Assembly (NCBI RefSeq): GCF_012275445.1
Contig: NZ_JAAZQK010000003.1
Location: 514,054 to 578,053 of the forward strand
Direction of reading: 5' to 3'
Length of the DNA stretch: 64,000 nucleotides
From: Rhizobacter sp. SG703
GTDB lineage: Bacteria; Pseudomonadota; Gammaproteobacteria; Burkholderiales; Burkholderiaceae_C
Shown here: positions 56,132 to 64,000 of the stretch, piece by piece
Layout of the letters: every line of letters starts with the position of its first letter
Numbering within the stretch: position 1 is the first letter of the stretch
Made by a program: the position numbers and the translations under genes
The notes under the pieces: generated by a model
The model's input: only the letters and a program-made list of their open reading frames with translations
What the model was told of the DNA's origin: nothing
Database searches by the model: none

Positions 56132-56987
56132 CAACCCTTCCGGCATCTCGATTGCCGGCTTCGGCAGCCATGTTCTCGAGCCGCGCGAACCGGGCCAGGG
56201 CCGGCTGCGCTACCTCAAAGGCGGCACGGGTGCACCGCTGGTGCTGCTGCACACCGTGCGCACGCAGGCGGAGCACTTCCGCCACCTCATTCCGCTGGTC
56301 CAGCAGCGCTACACCGTGTACGCGCTCGACCTGCCGGGAATGGGCCATTCGGAGATCGTGCCCGGCGCGTCGTACCAGGAGCCCGTGATGCGCGCCGCCG
56401 TGAAGAGCCTGATCACGCGACTCGACCTGCGCGACGTAAGCCTGCTCGGCGAGTCGATGGGTGCGGTGCTCGCCCTCACGACCGCGGCCGATCTGCCCGA
56501 ACGGGTTCGGCGCGTCGTGGCCATCAATCCCTACGACTACGCCGGCGGCATCGCGAGGTCCAGCGTCCTGGCGCGCTTCATCGTGACCGGCGTTCTTGCG
56601 CCCGGCATCGGCCCGTTGCTCGCAGGACTGGAACCCAGACCGATCATGCGCGCCGTTCTCAAGGGCGGCCTGGTCGACACGACGGCGCTGCGGGACGATT
56701 ACCTGGATGAACTGCTGAAGGTCGGGCACCGACCCGGCTACCCGATCGTCGCGCGAGCCGTGTACGCGAGCCTGCCCAGCCTCATCGCGGCACGTTCCCG
56801 CTACCGCGCGGCCAGCGCGCCGGTTCACCTCCTGTATGGGGAGAAGGACTGGTCACGGGCTTCGGACAGGCAAGCCAACAAGCAGTTGCTTCCTTCCGCC
56901 GAGTTCACCGAGGTGCCCGGCACCGGCCACTTCCTCGCGCTGGAGCGACCCGATGTGCCGGCCAGGCTGTTGAACCAGGTCGCGTGA
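56115..56987 (+). CDS. Alpha/beta hydrolase (esterase/epoxide-hydrolase-like)
   Basis: 290 residues. The nucleophile elbow is [20 protein letters not shown] (Ser in G-E-S-M-G), the acid is Asp in [14 protein letters not shown], and the His is in [14 protein letters not shown]. The N-terminus ([20 protein letters not shown]) contains no signal. The start lies 17 bases inside the TetR gene, so the two are coupled; it may detoxify a compound also exported by the pump. Its stop is 18 bases before the NmrA relic. Confidence 0.87.
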   Translation: MSATIDNPSGISIAGFGSHVLEPREPGQGRLRYLKGGTGAPLVLLHTVRTQAEHFRHLIPLVQQRYTVYALDLPGMGHSEIVPGASYQEPVMRAAVKSLITRLDLRDVSLLGESMGAVLALTTAADLPERVRRVVAINPYDYAGGIARSSVLARFIVTGVLAPGIGPLLAGLEPRPIMRAVLKGGLVDTTALRDDYLDELLKVGHRPGYPIVARAVYASLPSLIAARSRYRAASAPVHLLYGEKDWSRASDRQANKQLLPSAEFTEVPGTGHFLALERPDVPARLLNQVA

Positions 56988-57004
56988 TCGCGCCCGGGCG
57001 GCCG

Positions 57005-57397
57005 CTATTCGGCCGTCCGGGTTGCCGCCCCGAAGCTGGTGTGCTCGCCCCGCCACCCGGTGCGCCGCAGGAACCCCTCCCACGTCAATGCGTCCGGGTC
57101 GTTGCGCCGGCTCCAGGCCGTGTCGCGTTCCGGCGCGCAGTACCCGTACTCGACCGCGTAGGTGACCATTCCCACCAGCTCGCGCACCAGCCACTCGTCG
57201 GCACCGAACGCGGGGAAGTGAGCCAGCAAGTCCTCGCGCGCATAGGCCGACGCATAGTGCGCACGCCTGCCGGTCACGCGCACGAAGGTGTCGACGATCT
57301 CGCGCGCCGTCAGCACCTCGCCGATCACCGGCAGCGTTTTTCCGTGATACGCCTGTGGGTCGTCGAACTGCGCCAGCACCGCGGGACCGGTGGCGGT
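57005..57397 (-). pseudogene. NmrA-family NAD(P)-binding protein, 5'-truncated relic
   Basis: About 130 C-terminal residues of an NmrA/atypical SDR protein remain: AVLAQFDDPQAYHGKTLPVI, TAREIVDTFVRVTGRRAHYA and DALTWEGFLRRTGWRG. The N-terminal Rossmann GxxGxxG half is gone. The minus frame continues upstream to 57496 only as antisense of the LysR fragment, so the coding part ends at about 57397, where a head-to-head junction with the LysR remnant occurs. The ancestor was presumably a divergent NmrA/LysR pair that lost both starts and the promoters in one deletion. Confidence 0.7.
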
Positions 57398-57398
57398 C

Positions 57399-58236
57399 AA
57401 CCGGCTGCACCTGAGCCAGCCCGCGGTGAGCGCACAGCTCGCGCGCCTGCGCGACCTGTTCGGCGACCCGTTGCTGATTCCGGCGCAGCGCGGCATGACG
57501 CCTACCGCAAAGGCCGACGAACTGCTGGCGCCGCTGCGCGATGCGCTGGATCAAGTGCGCGCGACCGTGGGTCGGCATGGCCACTTCGATCCCGCGCGGG
57601 CCCGCCTGACGGTGGCCATCGCCTGCACCGACTACCTGCAGGTCGCACTGGTGCAGCCGCTGGTGCTGCAACTGCGCCGGCAGGCGCCCCGGCCTGCGGG
57701 TCGCGCTGCGAAGCCTGGACCTGCCGCAACTGGCGGCACAGATGGCCCGCGGCGACGTGGACCTTGCGTTGATGACGCCAGGCGACGCGCCGGCCGGCCT
57801 GCGCAGCCGCCACCTGTTCGACGAGCGCTACGTGCTGACAGGCCGCCGCGGCCACCCCCGGCTGCGCCGCAAGCTCACGGCGGAACAGTTCGCACAGCTC
57901 GAGCATGTCGTCGTCTCGTTGCGCGGCGGCGACTTCACGACGCCGGTGGACGACGTGCTGGCGGCCCTCGGCCTGCGGCGCAACGTGGTGTTGTCGGCGT
58001 CGTCGTTCCTGTTCGTGCCGGAGATGGTGGCCCGCTCCGACCTGGTCGCCCTGGTACCGCAACGGCTGGTGCGCGACCGCACCGATGCGTTGCGGATCGT
58101 CGAGTGCCCGATTCCGGTGTCGGGCTTCGAGGTGGGCATGCTGTGGCACGAGCGCAACCACGGACACGCCGGCCAGCGCTGGGTGCGCGACGTGCTGAAG
58201 GCGATGGTGGACGCGGACGGCGGGGTCAGACCGTGA
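57399..58236 (+). pseudogene. LysR-family regulator, 5'-truncated and frameshifted relic
   Basis: The recognisable sequence begins inside the HTH (RLHLSQPAVSAQLARLRDLF), so the first 20 or so residues are missing. The frame then breaks at a C4 run (57687-57690): QLRRQAP continues only in another frame as GLRVALRSLDLPQLAAQMAR and goes on to the C-terminus (LTGRRGHPRLRRKLTAEQFA, VEVGMLWHERNHGHAGQRWV) ending at 58236. Two lesions make it a clear pseudogene. It abuts the NmrA relic head to head at about 57398. Confidence 0.78.
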
Positions 58237-58771
58237 TGCAGCCGCGGAATCCGCGTGCGGCGTAGTACGACTGCGCGCCGTTGTGGTGGACGAAGACCCT
58301 GCCGTAACGGCGCTCGCCGAACAACGCGCCGCCCAGCGCCCTGACATCGGGGGGCGTTTCGATCCAGCTCGATGTCTTGGTGTCGAAATCGCCGAGTTGC
58401 TGCAGTGCCTGGTACTGCGCTTCCGTCAAGAGCGCGATGCCCATCTCGGCGGCCATGTCGACCGCGGTGTGGTCCGGCTTGTGCTCCTTGCGCGACTCCA
58501 GGCCCTGGCGGTCGTAGCAGACGCTGCGTCGGCCTGCCGGGCTTTCTGCCGCGCAGTCGCAGAACGTGAAGCCGCCAGTCCTCGGATCGTGGCCGACCAC
58601 GTCCGGTTCGCCGCCGGTGGCTTCCATCTGGTGCAGCGAGCGCAGCTTGTCGGGGCTGGCTTCCAGCCTGCGCAGCACGTCGGGCCATGCGATGCCCTGG
58701 TGCCGCTTCGGGTGCTTGTCGAAGCGGGCCTTCAAGGTCTGCAGAAGCTCTGCGCGTTGCTGTGCATTCAT
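58226..58771 (-). CDS. DUF4256-family protein
   Basis: 181 residues. Family signatures are LLQTLKARFDKHPKRHQGIA, QMEATGGEPDVVGHDPRTGG, FTFCDCAAESPAGRRSVCYD and RRYGRVFVHHNGAQSYYAAR. The function is unknown; the conserved Cys-rich FCDC and HHNGAQ motifs suggest metal or redox chemistry. The ATG at 58771 follows a short gap. Its 3' end overlaps the LysR relic by 11 bases, consistent with that relic no longer being under selection. Confidence 0.9.
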   Translation of the reverse strand: MNAQQRAELLQTLKARFDKHPKRHQGIAWPDVLRRLEASPDKLRSLHQMEATGGEPDVVGHDPRTGGFTFCDCAAESPAGRRSVCYDRQGLESRKEHKPDHTAVDMAAEMGIALLTEAQYQALQQLGDFDTKTSSWIETPPDVRALGGALFGERRYGRVFVHHNGAQSYYAARGFRGCITV

Positions 58772-58957
58772 GAGGCAGAGGATACGTTGGCCACTTCATC
58801 CGGAAGCCGAGTACTGTCAGGCTTGGCTGTCAATCGCAGAAAGAGCGAGCCCTATTGCAAGGCATAGCTTGCAGTTTTCATCAGAAATGAGGAAGGGATT
58901 TCCTGCTTCGGAAAGCAATGGCGACTGACAGACTCGCGGTGTGAGCGAGGAGGTCGA

Positions 58958-59314
58958 ATGGGCCGCATGACGAGCTTCTTGATCGTGCCGCTTTTGCTGA
59001 CGTGCGGACCTGCGCTGGCGGAGACCGTGCTGGTCAAGTACCACGGGCCGGTGTCGTTGGATGCCTGCATTTGCGCCGAGGTGAATGAGGGCAGCGACGT
59101 CACCCGTATCTGCTACGACTCGGCCGAGCGCTACATGGTCATTCGCTTGCGCTCGACGTACTACCACTACTGCGAAATCGACGCTGGAACGGTGCAGGGG
59201 CTGCGCTCGGCGGGGTCGAAGCGGCAGTACTTCGAGGCACGGATCAAGGGCAGTGGGCGCGATGGTCCGTTCGATTGCAGGACGCACTCAGTTCCGAAGA
59301 AGTATCGGTTGTGA
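58958..59314 (+). CDS. Small secreted protein with KTSC-like domain
   Basis: 118 residues from an ATG preceded by GAGGAGG. A signal peptide (SFLIVPLLLTCGPALAET) leads to a short domain whose core, ICYDSAERYMVIRLRSTYYH and LRSAGSKRQYFEARIKGSGR, matches the KTSC pattern (IxYDxxxxxLxVxF ... YxGxxxASSxGxYF). KTSC domains are small and of unknown function, sometimes fused to lysyl-tRNA synthetase or nucleases; a secreted version is less usual. Two Cys pairs could form disulphides in the periplasm. Confidence 0.72.
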   Translation: MGRMTSFLIVPLLLTCGPALAETVLVKYHGPVSLDACICAEVNEGSDVTRICYDSAERYMVIRLRSTYYHYCEIDAGTVQGLRSAGSKRQYFEARIKGSGRDGPFDCRTHSVPKKYRL

Positions 59315-59954
59315 ACGATCTGGAGGGCGGCCCATGGTTGAGATCTTTCGCCGACTGCAGAGGGCGGAGGGCCGCCTCGGAGGCCGCAAGCGCGCAGGAT
59401 TCTCGACGGTCTGCCCGGTCTCGGAAGTCGAGTGTCGAATCGACCGCGAGGATACCGACCGGGGGTGTGTCGACTATTGGGTCTCTTCATGCACCGGGCT
59501 ACTGCCGTGGAACTCAAGATGATGACCATGGCGCTCAGTGGCCAAGGAGACCCCCGGGGGCTTTCGATGCCCGCTTCAGACTGAACTGAGTCGCTCGGGG
59601 CAACCGCGCCGAGCGACAGCTTGGCCAAACACCGGTCGCTCGACAGTCGCAACTTCGAGCGACTGCTTCGCCTTCGATAGCGGCTACTGCATCCACGTAC
59701 TCGATTGGTCGATGAACGACTGGTGGAATCGCGGCCGACTGGCTCAAATCGACCCGTTGCAGTCCTTTGCAACAACGATCTTATCTGCAGGGAGCGGACG
59801 TTCAACGCGCTGCGCTATTTGCGCCTACCTCAGGCCTCAGGCCGCGCGGCCTGCCCCAGAGAGGGGTACCGTGCTTGCGCTCATTCTTTCGCAACAGGAA
59901 ATTCATTTATCCTATAGTCCGGCGTGACATCACAACCATCATTGCGGAGGCGAA
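59315..59954. other. 640-bp intergenic tract in accessory region
   Basis: No convincing gene. It contains GC-mixed sequence with CGAGCGAC-type short motifs (around 59587-59670) of the kind common between small acquired genes, and a weak promoter-like TATAGT at 59913-59918 before the next gene, which has GCGGAGG ahead of its ATG. GC falls toward the right end. Confidence 0.5.
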
Positions 59955-61103
59955 ATGAATCACAAGGTGTGCTTTGTCAATCTCACGCAGGAACAGCTTG
60001 ATAGCTTCAAGCGTCGTTACCCTGACAATCCGCGGGCACAGGCGCTTACCCTCAGCGAGGTCCTGGACCATGCCGGTGGACGAGATGTCGATTGGAGCTC
60101 TGTCCTTCTGCACAGGATGAGCGAGCCAACAAGCGCAGAATTCGAACTCACTGATTGCGAAAGAGCGATTGGATGGGTCGTGTATGACGCCATAATCTTG
60201 GCGGTCGGGGCCGTATTTCTACGCGCAACGGTCAACCAACTGACGATTGATCGAATCGCTCGACTAGCCCGTCCAGCACGACCGCGCATCGAAGTTGCCA
60301 TCAGAACGCTCCTCCACCCGCATGCTACTTTATATGATCAGGCGAGGGCTGCCCTTTCCATCCTGTCGACCCTTTATAATTCCAGCTGCTTAGGGGCTGT
60401 CATCGCTGAGTTCAACAAGGGACTAAGTTGGTGGGATAAGCTACTTTATGGGATAACTGCTGCTGGTACTGTGGTGATGGTTACGTCCACGGGCGCGAGT
60501 GCAGCCGTAGCCGAATTCATGGTGTTGTTGGCTACATTCTCATCCCTGCTTTCCGATGCGATCAAGGCGACCGAAGCGTGCAATTGGCCGGTCCTCGATG
60601 TCAAGTCGCCTGAAGATTCGGCGCCGGTTCCTACGGCGAGCGGCAACCCGTTTCCGTTCGAGCCCGTTATCGCTATCCAGACATTGAACGGCAACTTCTT
60701 GACCGTGGCCAACAATGGAGGTCTCGGGAATAGCGTCGTCGGGCTTCGCTCGGATGCGACAACCGTCGGCCCTATGGAGAGGTTTACAATTCAATTCGTC
60801 AGCGGGCAGGACAACACGTTTGCGCTGCGAACAGGCGCTGGTAACTATATTACCGCGGTCAATGGGGGAGGCATAAACGGCCCCAATGACAACTATTATC
60901 CAATCCATACGCATGCCACCGAGATTCGGCAATGGGAGAAGCTGACCCTTGTCCAACAGAACGACGGCACCTACGCCATCTGCACTAGCACTGGTTACTA
61001 CCTATCTGCCAGAAACGGATTTAGGGATGATAAGAATCCCATCAATACGGACCGAGAAACGCTAGGACCTTGGGAGACATTCACGGTGGTGCGCGTCCTA
61101 TAG
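59955..61103 (+). CDS. Membrane-helix plus fascin-like beta-trefoil protein, probably acquired
   Basis: 382 residues from the ATG with GCGGAGGCGAA upstream. GC is far lower than the window average. Residues about 71-89 (AIGWVVYDAIILAVGAVFL) and 162-199 (LLYGITAAGTVVMVTSTGAS then a hydrophobic stretch) are membrane-active helices. From about 230 three repeated beta segments of fascin/beta-trefoil type follow: LNGNFLTVANNGGLGN, FALRTGAGNYITAVNGGG and AICTSTGYYLSARNGF, each about 45-60 residues apart, ending in WETFTVVRVL. A helical membrane-inserting part joined to a sugar- or protein-binding trefoil resembles toxin or lectin architectures, but I cannot name the family. Confidence 0.65.
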   Translation: MNHKVCFVNLTQEQLDSFKRRYPDNPRAQALTLSEVLDHAGGRDVDWSSVLLHRMSEPTSAEFELTDCERAIGWVVYDAIILAVGAVFLRATVNQLTIDRIARLARPARPRIEVAIRTLLHPHATLYDQARAALSILSTLYNSSCLGAVIAEFNKGLSWWDKLLYGITAAGTVVMVTSTGASAAVAEFMVLLATFSSLLSDAIKATEACNWPVLDVKSPEDSAPVPTASGNPFPFEPVIAIQTLNGNFLTVANNGGLGNSVVGLRSDATTVGPMERFTIQFVSGQDNTFALRTGAGNYITAVNGGGINGPNDNYYPIHTHATEIRQWEKLTLVQQNDGTYAICTSTGYYLSARNGFRDDKNPINTDRETLGPWETFTVVRVL

Positions 61104-61219
61104 TGCACTTCTCGAAACCTCACTCATGTTGCAAGCCTGCTGAGCTGGGAGGATGCAGGACATGACTACTGTCCCATAGAGCCTTCGGCCTTCTAGCAGT
61201 GTGAACCGAACGCTGCCAC

Positions 61220-61511
61220 TTTTTTCAGAACCACTGCGCGTACCACGTGCTGGACCGCGTGAGCTTCCAGCATTGATACCAGCTCGATGGTGTGCTCAAC
61301 ATCTCCGACATGGGCACGCTGTGGAGGTTCAAGCAACAATTGGCGGCGGACGGCTCGGGTGGTAGGGTGGTCTTCGACACTGCGAGTCTGTAACTGCACT
61401 CGTACATCCCGCGCGGCGAGCAGATCGTGGATACCAGCATCATGCAGGCGATCATCCAGAAGAAGAGCGAAGGCACCGAAGCAGACCGAGTCGAACGGCA
61501 ACTCGTGGCCG
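61220..61511 (+). pseudogene. IS5-family transposase relic
   Basis: One reading frame, starting at the TTT codon 61220, carries transposase-like sequence in order: AYHVLDRVSFQH, LDGVLNISDMGTLWRFKQQL, HSYIPRGEQIVDTSIMQAII, the DRLSF / TLWRF / GQIVDAT-like core of IS5-group DDE transposases. In-frame stops at 61274-61276 (TGA) and 61391-61393 (TAA) kill it. The N- and C-terminal thirds are missing and no terminal inverted repeats remain. It marks a past insertion in the lower-GC tract. Confidence 0.65.
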
Positions 61512-61539
61512 ATTGCTGCCAGTCAGCTGCTTCGCCTCG

Positions 61540-62040
61540 TCAGCGCGGTGACTGGAAACCGCCCTGGTGGCTTACGGCCGCTGAATGCCGACGAACATAG
61601 TAGATGTCCCACTCATCCTGCGCCACGGGCAGGAAACCATGGCGCGCGTAGAAGTGATTTGAAGCGCTCTCCTTGAGCGCACCCACCCGGATGTCAAGAC
61701 AATGCCGATCTGCTTCGGCAAAGACCTTTGCCAAGACTGCAGCGCCTACCCCACGGCCTTGATGACGCGGGTCGATGTATAGGTGGTCGAGCAGCATTTC
61801 CTTCGCGCTCGTTCGCACGACGAAAAACCCGACGCGTAAGCCATCAGCCAAAATGTGGCGTGTCGCCGCGGCGTCGAACGACGACAGTAAGCGATCCCGC
61901 GCCCGGATCGGATCAAAGCGACCGACTCGTTCAAGGCTCTCGCGCATCGCGGCAACACGGAGGTCTGCGAGCCCATCCGCATCCGATTCCAGTGCGTCTT
62001 GGAACCCAATATCCGTCGAGGCGTTCATGGTCGTCATCAC
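61540..62040 (-). CDS. GNAT-family N-acetyltransferase (accessory)
   Basis: 166 residues. The acetyl-CoA site is HLYIDPRHQGRGVGAAVLAK (motif A, Gln-x-x-Gly-x-Gly) and NHFYARHGFLPVAQDEWDIY (motif B), typical of small GNATs of gene cassettes and genomic islands. It is on the minus strand, and a degenerate copy of the repeated motif seen twice more in this region lies just upstream (62046-62061). The substrate is unknown. Confidence 0.85.
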   Translation of the reverse strand: MMTTMNASTDIGFQDALESDADGLADLRVAAMRESLERVGRFDPIRARDRLLSSFDAAATRHILADGLRVGFFVVRTSAKEMLLDHLYIDPRHQGRGVGAAVLAKVFAEADRHCLDIRVGALKESASNHFYARHGFLPVAQDEWDIYYVRRHSAAVSHQGGFQSPR

Positions 62041-62045
62041 AGCAA

Positions 62046-62062
62046 CCTAGCCTATCCGAAGG
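62046..62062 (-). repeat. Degenerate inverted copy of the TCGGGTAGGCT motif
   Basis: Plus-strand AGCCTATCCGAAGG read on the minus strand resembles the CTTTCGGGTAGGCTGCGG motif found at 62718 and 63936. It sits a few bases upstream of the GNAT ATG at 62040, so the element may be a promoter carried by these genes. Confidence 0.4.
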
Positions 62063-62101
62063 CTGTCGTTCGTGAACGACTGCAAGTGGCCGACTCCTGC
62101 C

Positions 62102-62506
62102 TCACGAATTTGAGCGTCCAACCATTGACATGATGAGTTCGTCGGCCATCTTGTCGATGCCTTCTGCGGTCTCACCAGGAGTGGCGTGAGAAGCAAGGCG
62201 CTTCAGCTCAGGCATGAGCACCAACGCCAACGCCGGTGACTTCGTGACGACGGCCTGAATGAGGAAGTATTTCCAAGTATCGTCCGCGCCGTTGAGCACC
62301 GTTCGCGCGTGCGGCGCGAGGTCCGCTCCCACGCTTGCGAGGAGTGGGCTGAGAGCCTGCGCGACCGGCCAGTTTCCGTCTTGAACCCACTCGAGAAGTT
62401 GAGGCAGTACGGGCTCGATCGTTGGATAGCCAAGCGTGGCCAGCGCCTCCGCGCTGCGTACGTCGTGCTTGTCACTCGGGATCAACTGTCGTAGGTCTGA
62501 GATCAT
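62102..62506 (-). CDS. DUF5071-domain protein
   Basis: 134 residues from the ATG at 62506; upstream in-frame sequence is not protein-like. The family pattern is clear: RQLIPSDKHDVRSAEALATL, IEPVLPQLLEWVQDGNWPVA, VGADLAPHARTVLNGADDTW and KYFLIQAVVTKSP. DUF5071 proteins are small HEAT-like cytosolic proteins of unknown function, often in mobile gene sets. The gene is on the minus strand beside a GNAT gene in the same orientation. Confidence 0.8.
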   Translation of the reverse strand: MISDLRQLIPSDKHDVRSAEALATLGYPTIEPVLPQLLEWVQDGNWPVAQALSPLLASVGADLAPHARTVLNGADDTWKYFLIQAVVTKSPALALVLMPELKRLASHATPGETAEGIDKMADELIMSMVGRSNS

Positions 62507-62717
62507 GCTCGTTGGGGCAAAGGATTCGCAGCATCGCGGGACCAAAGATTCGCTCGAAAGCTGTCTCCCGCGACCGCCTGCTCGTGGCCGACAGTGTATG
62601 TTCGCCGCCTCGACTGCGAGCGGCCGGACGGCGGCGGCACCGTCTCGGCCGAGGGACCGCTTGCTGGCCGTCCGACGAGGGGGCACAGTCGAGTCGGCCA
62701 GCGCTGGCGAAGGTCGA

Positions 62718-62736
62718 CTTTCGGGTAGGCTGCGGC
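62718..62736 (+). repeat. 19-bp direct repeat, copy 1
   Basis: CTTTCGGGTAGGCTGCGGC, identical to 63936-63954. GTAGGCT resembles a Burkholderiales-type -10, so the repeat may be a shared promoter element of the small acquired genes. Confidence 0.5.
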
Positions 62737-62782
62737 CATCGTGGAATGGCTAAAGGGTTGACCCGGTGAATAGCAGGATCGA

Positions 62783-62841
62783 CCTCCGTGACCTTCCTTC
62801 AAGCCGACGCCTGATGGCGGCGCTCAAGTCAAACGTTGAAC
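62783..62841 (+). repeat. attC-like site, degenerate left core (upstream of the 111-aa cassette)
   Basis: The right core is GTTGAAC (62835-62841), matching GTTRRRY. It follows GCTCAAGTCAAAC, and TTCAAGCCGACGCC (62798-62811) with central CGCC-TGAT-GGCG pairs closely recalls classic integron attC sites. The left core is weak, so this copy is degenerate or recombined. Confidence 0.5.
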
Positions 62842-62844
62842 GGC

Positions 62845-63180
62845 ATGACTACCTGTCACCAAGACGACCTGCTCGCTGAGCTAGTCAGGATCTTTCCGGA
62901 ATTTCGGGCCGTCTGGGAAGAGGATAACGGGGACGAAGAATTTCGCTCTTCGAGCCTTCATAGCGTTTACATAAGCTTCCTTCCCTTCGTGGCGGTCGCG
63001 CACCCTACGCAGAAGCAATGGCAGCTCCTTGCTGACCACCTCGGTGAGGCCGTGGCTTCCGGCGGAGACCGAGAGAACGCTGCAGACACCTGCGTCCTCG
63101 AGCATCTCCACCAAGTACGGCTCGACAAGATCCTTCGTCCCTTGTTGAGCAAGGCGGCACTAGCCTATGTGCGCGCCTAA
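62845..63180 (+). CDS. Integron-cassette-type small protein
   Basis: 111 residues from the ATG nine bases after the attC recombination point; the stop TAA (63178-63180) lies inside the left core of the next attC site, typical of cassette genes. Sequence features are LLAELVRIFPEFRAVWEEDN, LHSVYISFLPFVAVAHPTQK and LEHLHQVRLDKILRPLLSKA, a helical fold I can only tentatively liken to the DUF7674 type. Cassette genes depend on an upstream promoter, here possibly the repeated motif at 62718. Cytosolic; the function is unknown. Confidence 0.7.
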   Translation: MTTCHQDDLLAELVRIFPEFRAVWEEDNGDEEFRSSSLHSVYISFLPFVAVAHPTQKQWQLLADHLGEAVASGGDRENAADTCVLEHLHQVRLDKILRPLLSKAALAYVRA

Positions 63181-63232
63181 CACTTCGCACCAGCGGACCA
63201 TCTACGGAGTTCGCGGAAGTCAAACGTTGGGC
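63175..63232 (+). repeat. attC-like recombination site
   Basis: Left core GCCTAAC (63175-63181, RYYYAAC) and right core GTTGGGC (63226-63232, GTTRRRY) are near-perfect inverse partners. Inside, ACTTCGC (63182-63188) pairs with GCGGAAGT with one extra G, the extrahelical base expected in attC. Total 58 bp, within the normal range. The core overlaps the stop codon of the 111-residue gene. Confidence 0.75.
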
Positions 63233-63377
63233 ACCTCGACTCCTCGAAGGACTGCTGAGGGTTGCTACCGTCGACAAGGCGGAGCGGCCGACCGGCAACA
63301 GTCGGCCAGAAGCGGTCTCTCGCGAGTGACTGCTTTCCGGTTGGCTCGCCTGACGTTCACCACGCACCCTTGCCGGA

Positions 63378-63845
63378 ATGAACATTGATTCGATGATCTG
63401 TGTGGCCAAGGTCGGCGACGCTGATCAGATCGCAGTGATGTCGCGTGATCTGATCGAACACGGCATGAGCTGGAACTGGCGTGCCGACGCTGTCGAGAAG
63501 TCCATTCAAGATCCAAACACGAATGTCGCGGTCTTGCGAGAGGAAGGCCGGATTTGTGGCTTCGGAATCATGAGGTACTTGGATGACGAAGCTCACCTTG
63601 TACTGTTCGCGGTGGCGATAGCTAACCAGCGCCAAGGCGTCGGCAGTGCGCTGCTACGCTGGCTGGAAGCTGCGGCAAGCATCGCAGGCGCCCAACGCAT
63701 CCGCGTCGAAGCGCGACGCGAGAATGCTGCGGCGCGATGCTTCTACAACGAGCACGGGTATCACGAAGTGAAGTTGGAGCCCAGCATGTATCGAAAGAAG
63801 CTCGACGGCATCCGGCTCGAGAAGTGGCTTCGCTCCACCTCATAG
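63378..63845 (+). CDS. GNAT-family N-acetyltransferase (accessory)
   Basis: 155 residues. Motif A is AVAIANQRQGVGSALLRWLE (Gln-Arg-Gln-Gly-Val-Gly) and the C-terminal motif RRENAAARCFYNEHGYHEVK is typical of RimI-like GNATs. GC is below the window mean. The start ATG at 63378 lies 146 bases after the attC site, so it may be the next cassette or a downstream neighbour. After the stop an 8-bp hairpin (ATGCGAAC / GTTCGCAT, 63861-63885) could be a weak terminator. The substrate is unknown. Confidence 0.87.
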   Translation: MNIDSMICVAKVGDADQIAVMSRDLIEHGMSWNWRADAVEKSIQDPNTNVAVLREEGRICGFGIMRYLDDEAHLVLFAVAIANQRQGVGSALLRWLEAAASIAGAQRIRVEARRENAAARCFYNEHGYHEVKLEPSMYRKKLDGIRLEKWLRSTS

Positions 63846-63935
63846 CGAAAGCAGGGCCATGCGAACATCTCCACCGTTCGCATGATGTCGTCGAACGCCC
63901 GTAGCCGGCCACTACCCGCCTCTCACCAGTGGCGG

Positions 63936-63954
63936 CTTTCGGGTAGGCTGCGGC
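63936..63954 (+). repeat. 19-bp direct repeat, copy 2
   Basis: Identical to 62718-62736. It lies 19 bases before the ATG of the partial gene at the right edge, supporting a promoter role. Confidence 0.5.
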
Positions 63955-63973
63955 AAGTCGTTCAAGGGAAGTC

Positions 63974-64000
63974 ATGCCAATACCTGCTTCAGAAAGCGAA
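63974..64000 (+). CDS. Start of an unknown gene cut by the window edge
   Basis: ATG with AAGGGAAGTC directly upstream, coding MPIPASESE before the window ends. It follows the second repeat copy, as the other accessory genes do. Nothing can be said of the product. Confidence 0.45.

Larger units (their letters stand above)
62507..62844. other. Intergenic tract with attC-like end
   Basis: No gene supported between the DUF5071 start and the next plus-strand ATG at 62845. It holds one copy of the 19-bp repeat (62718-62736) and at its right end an attC-like site. Confidence 0.5.

Overview
The window is very GC-rich (about 70%) with dense, short-gapped genes, many ATGA start/stop overlaps, RdgC, a Tae4-type amidase, NodT/HAE1 efflux genes and numerous Burkholderiales-style families (DUF2126, alpha-E, DUF4124, DUF4256, DUF1203, DUF4166). 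It reads as a chromosome segment of a betaproteobacterium of the order Burkholderiales (Rubrivivax/Leptothrix/Piscinibacter-like); the genus is inferred, not proven. The last ~4.7 kb and the gene at 33.4-34.9 kb have visibly lower GC and look acquired.

Layout. 1-4.9 kb: a DUF2126 / ATP-grasp+alpha-E / transglutaminase cluster interrupted by a 251-bp element with perfect 26-bp inverted ends. 5-8.2 kb: a large unrecognised protein. 8.2-12.3 kb: rdgC, a DUF4124 protein, a LysR/EamA divergent pair, DUF305. 12.4-15.2 kb: beta-propeller protein, ECF sigma factor and its probable anti-sigma factor. 15.2-16.8 kb: two divergent L,D-transpeptidase-like paralogues. 17.5-20.7 kb: an Omp85-family porin-like protein and an orphan CHASE3 histidine kinase.

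20.9-30.3 kb is the most unusual block: a 1346-residue protein (inactive CHAT-like fold + class III cyclase + STAND-type ATPase + TPR) followed, with 45-nt then 4-nt-overlap junctions, by a P450 with a C-terminal extension, a DyP-type peroxidase and a membrane patatin. I read it as one operon, with a sensor/signalling protein controlling an oxidative-lipid effector module; the function is a hypothesis.

30.3-47.9 kb: two decayed small genes, a MocR/GNAT divergent pair, a leucine-rich-repeat protein, a SNF2 helicase, an epimerase and DUF4166 pair, a sensor kinase/sigma54 regulator operon, a Tae4-like T6SS amidase overlapping a small membrane protein (candidate immunity), a chloroperoxidase-like hydrolase, a LysR regulator, an SGNH hydrolase and DUF1203. 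48.0-57.0 kb: a CDF metal transporter, then a divergent TetR/RND efflux operon with a clear 11-bp inverted-repeat operator on its promoter; the operon continues into a second TetR gene and an alpha/beta hydrolase.

57.0-64.0 kb: a head-to-head fused relic of an NmrA-like and a LysR gene, DUF4256, a KTSC-like protein, then a lower-GC accessory tract with a membrane/beta-trefoil protein, an IS5-family transposase relic, two GNAT genes, DUF5071 and one small gene bracketed by two attC-like sites, i.e. what looks like an integron gene cassette. No rRNA, tRNA or CRISPR array was seen.
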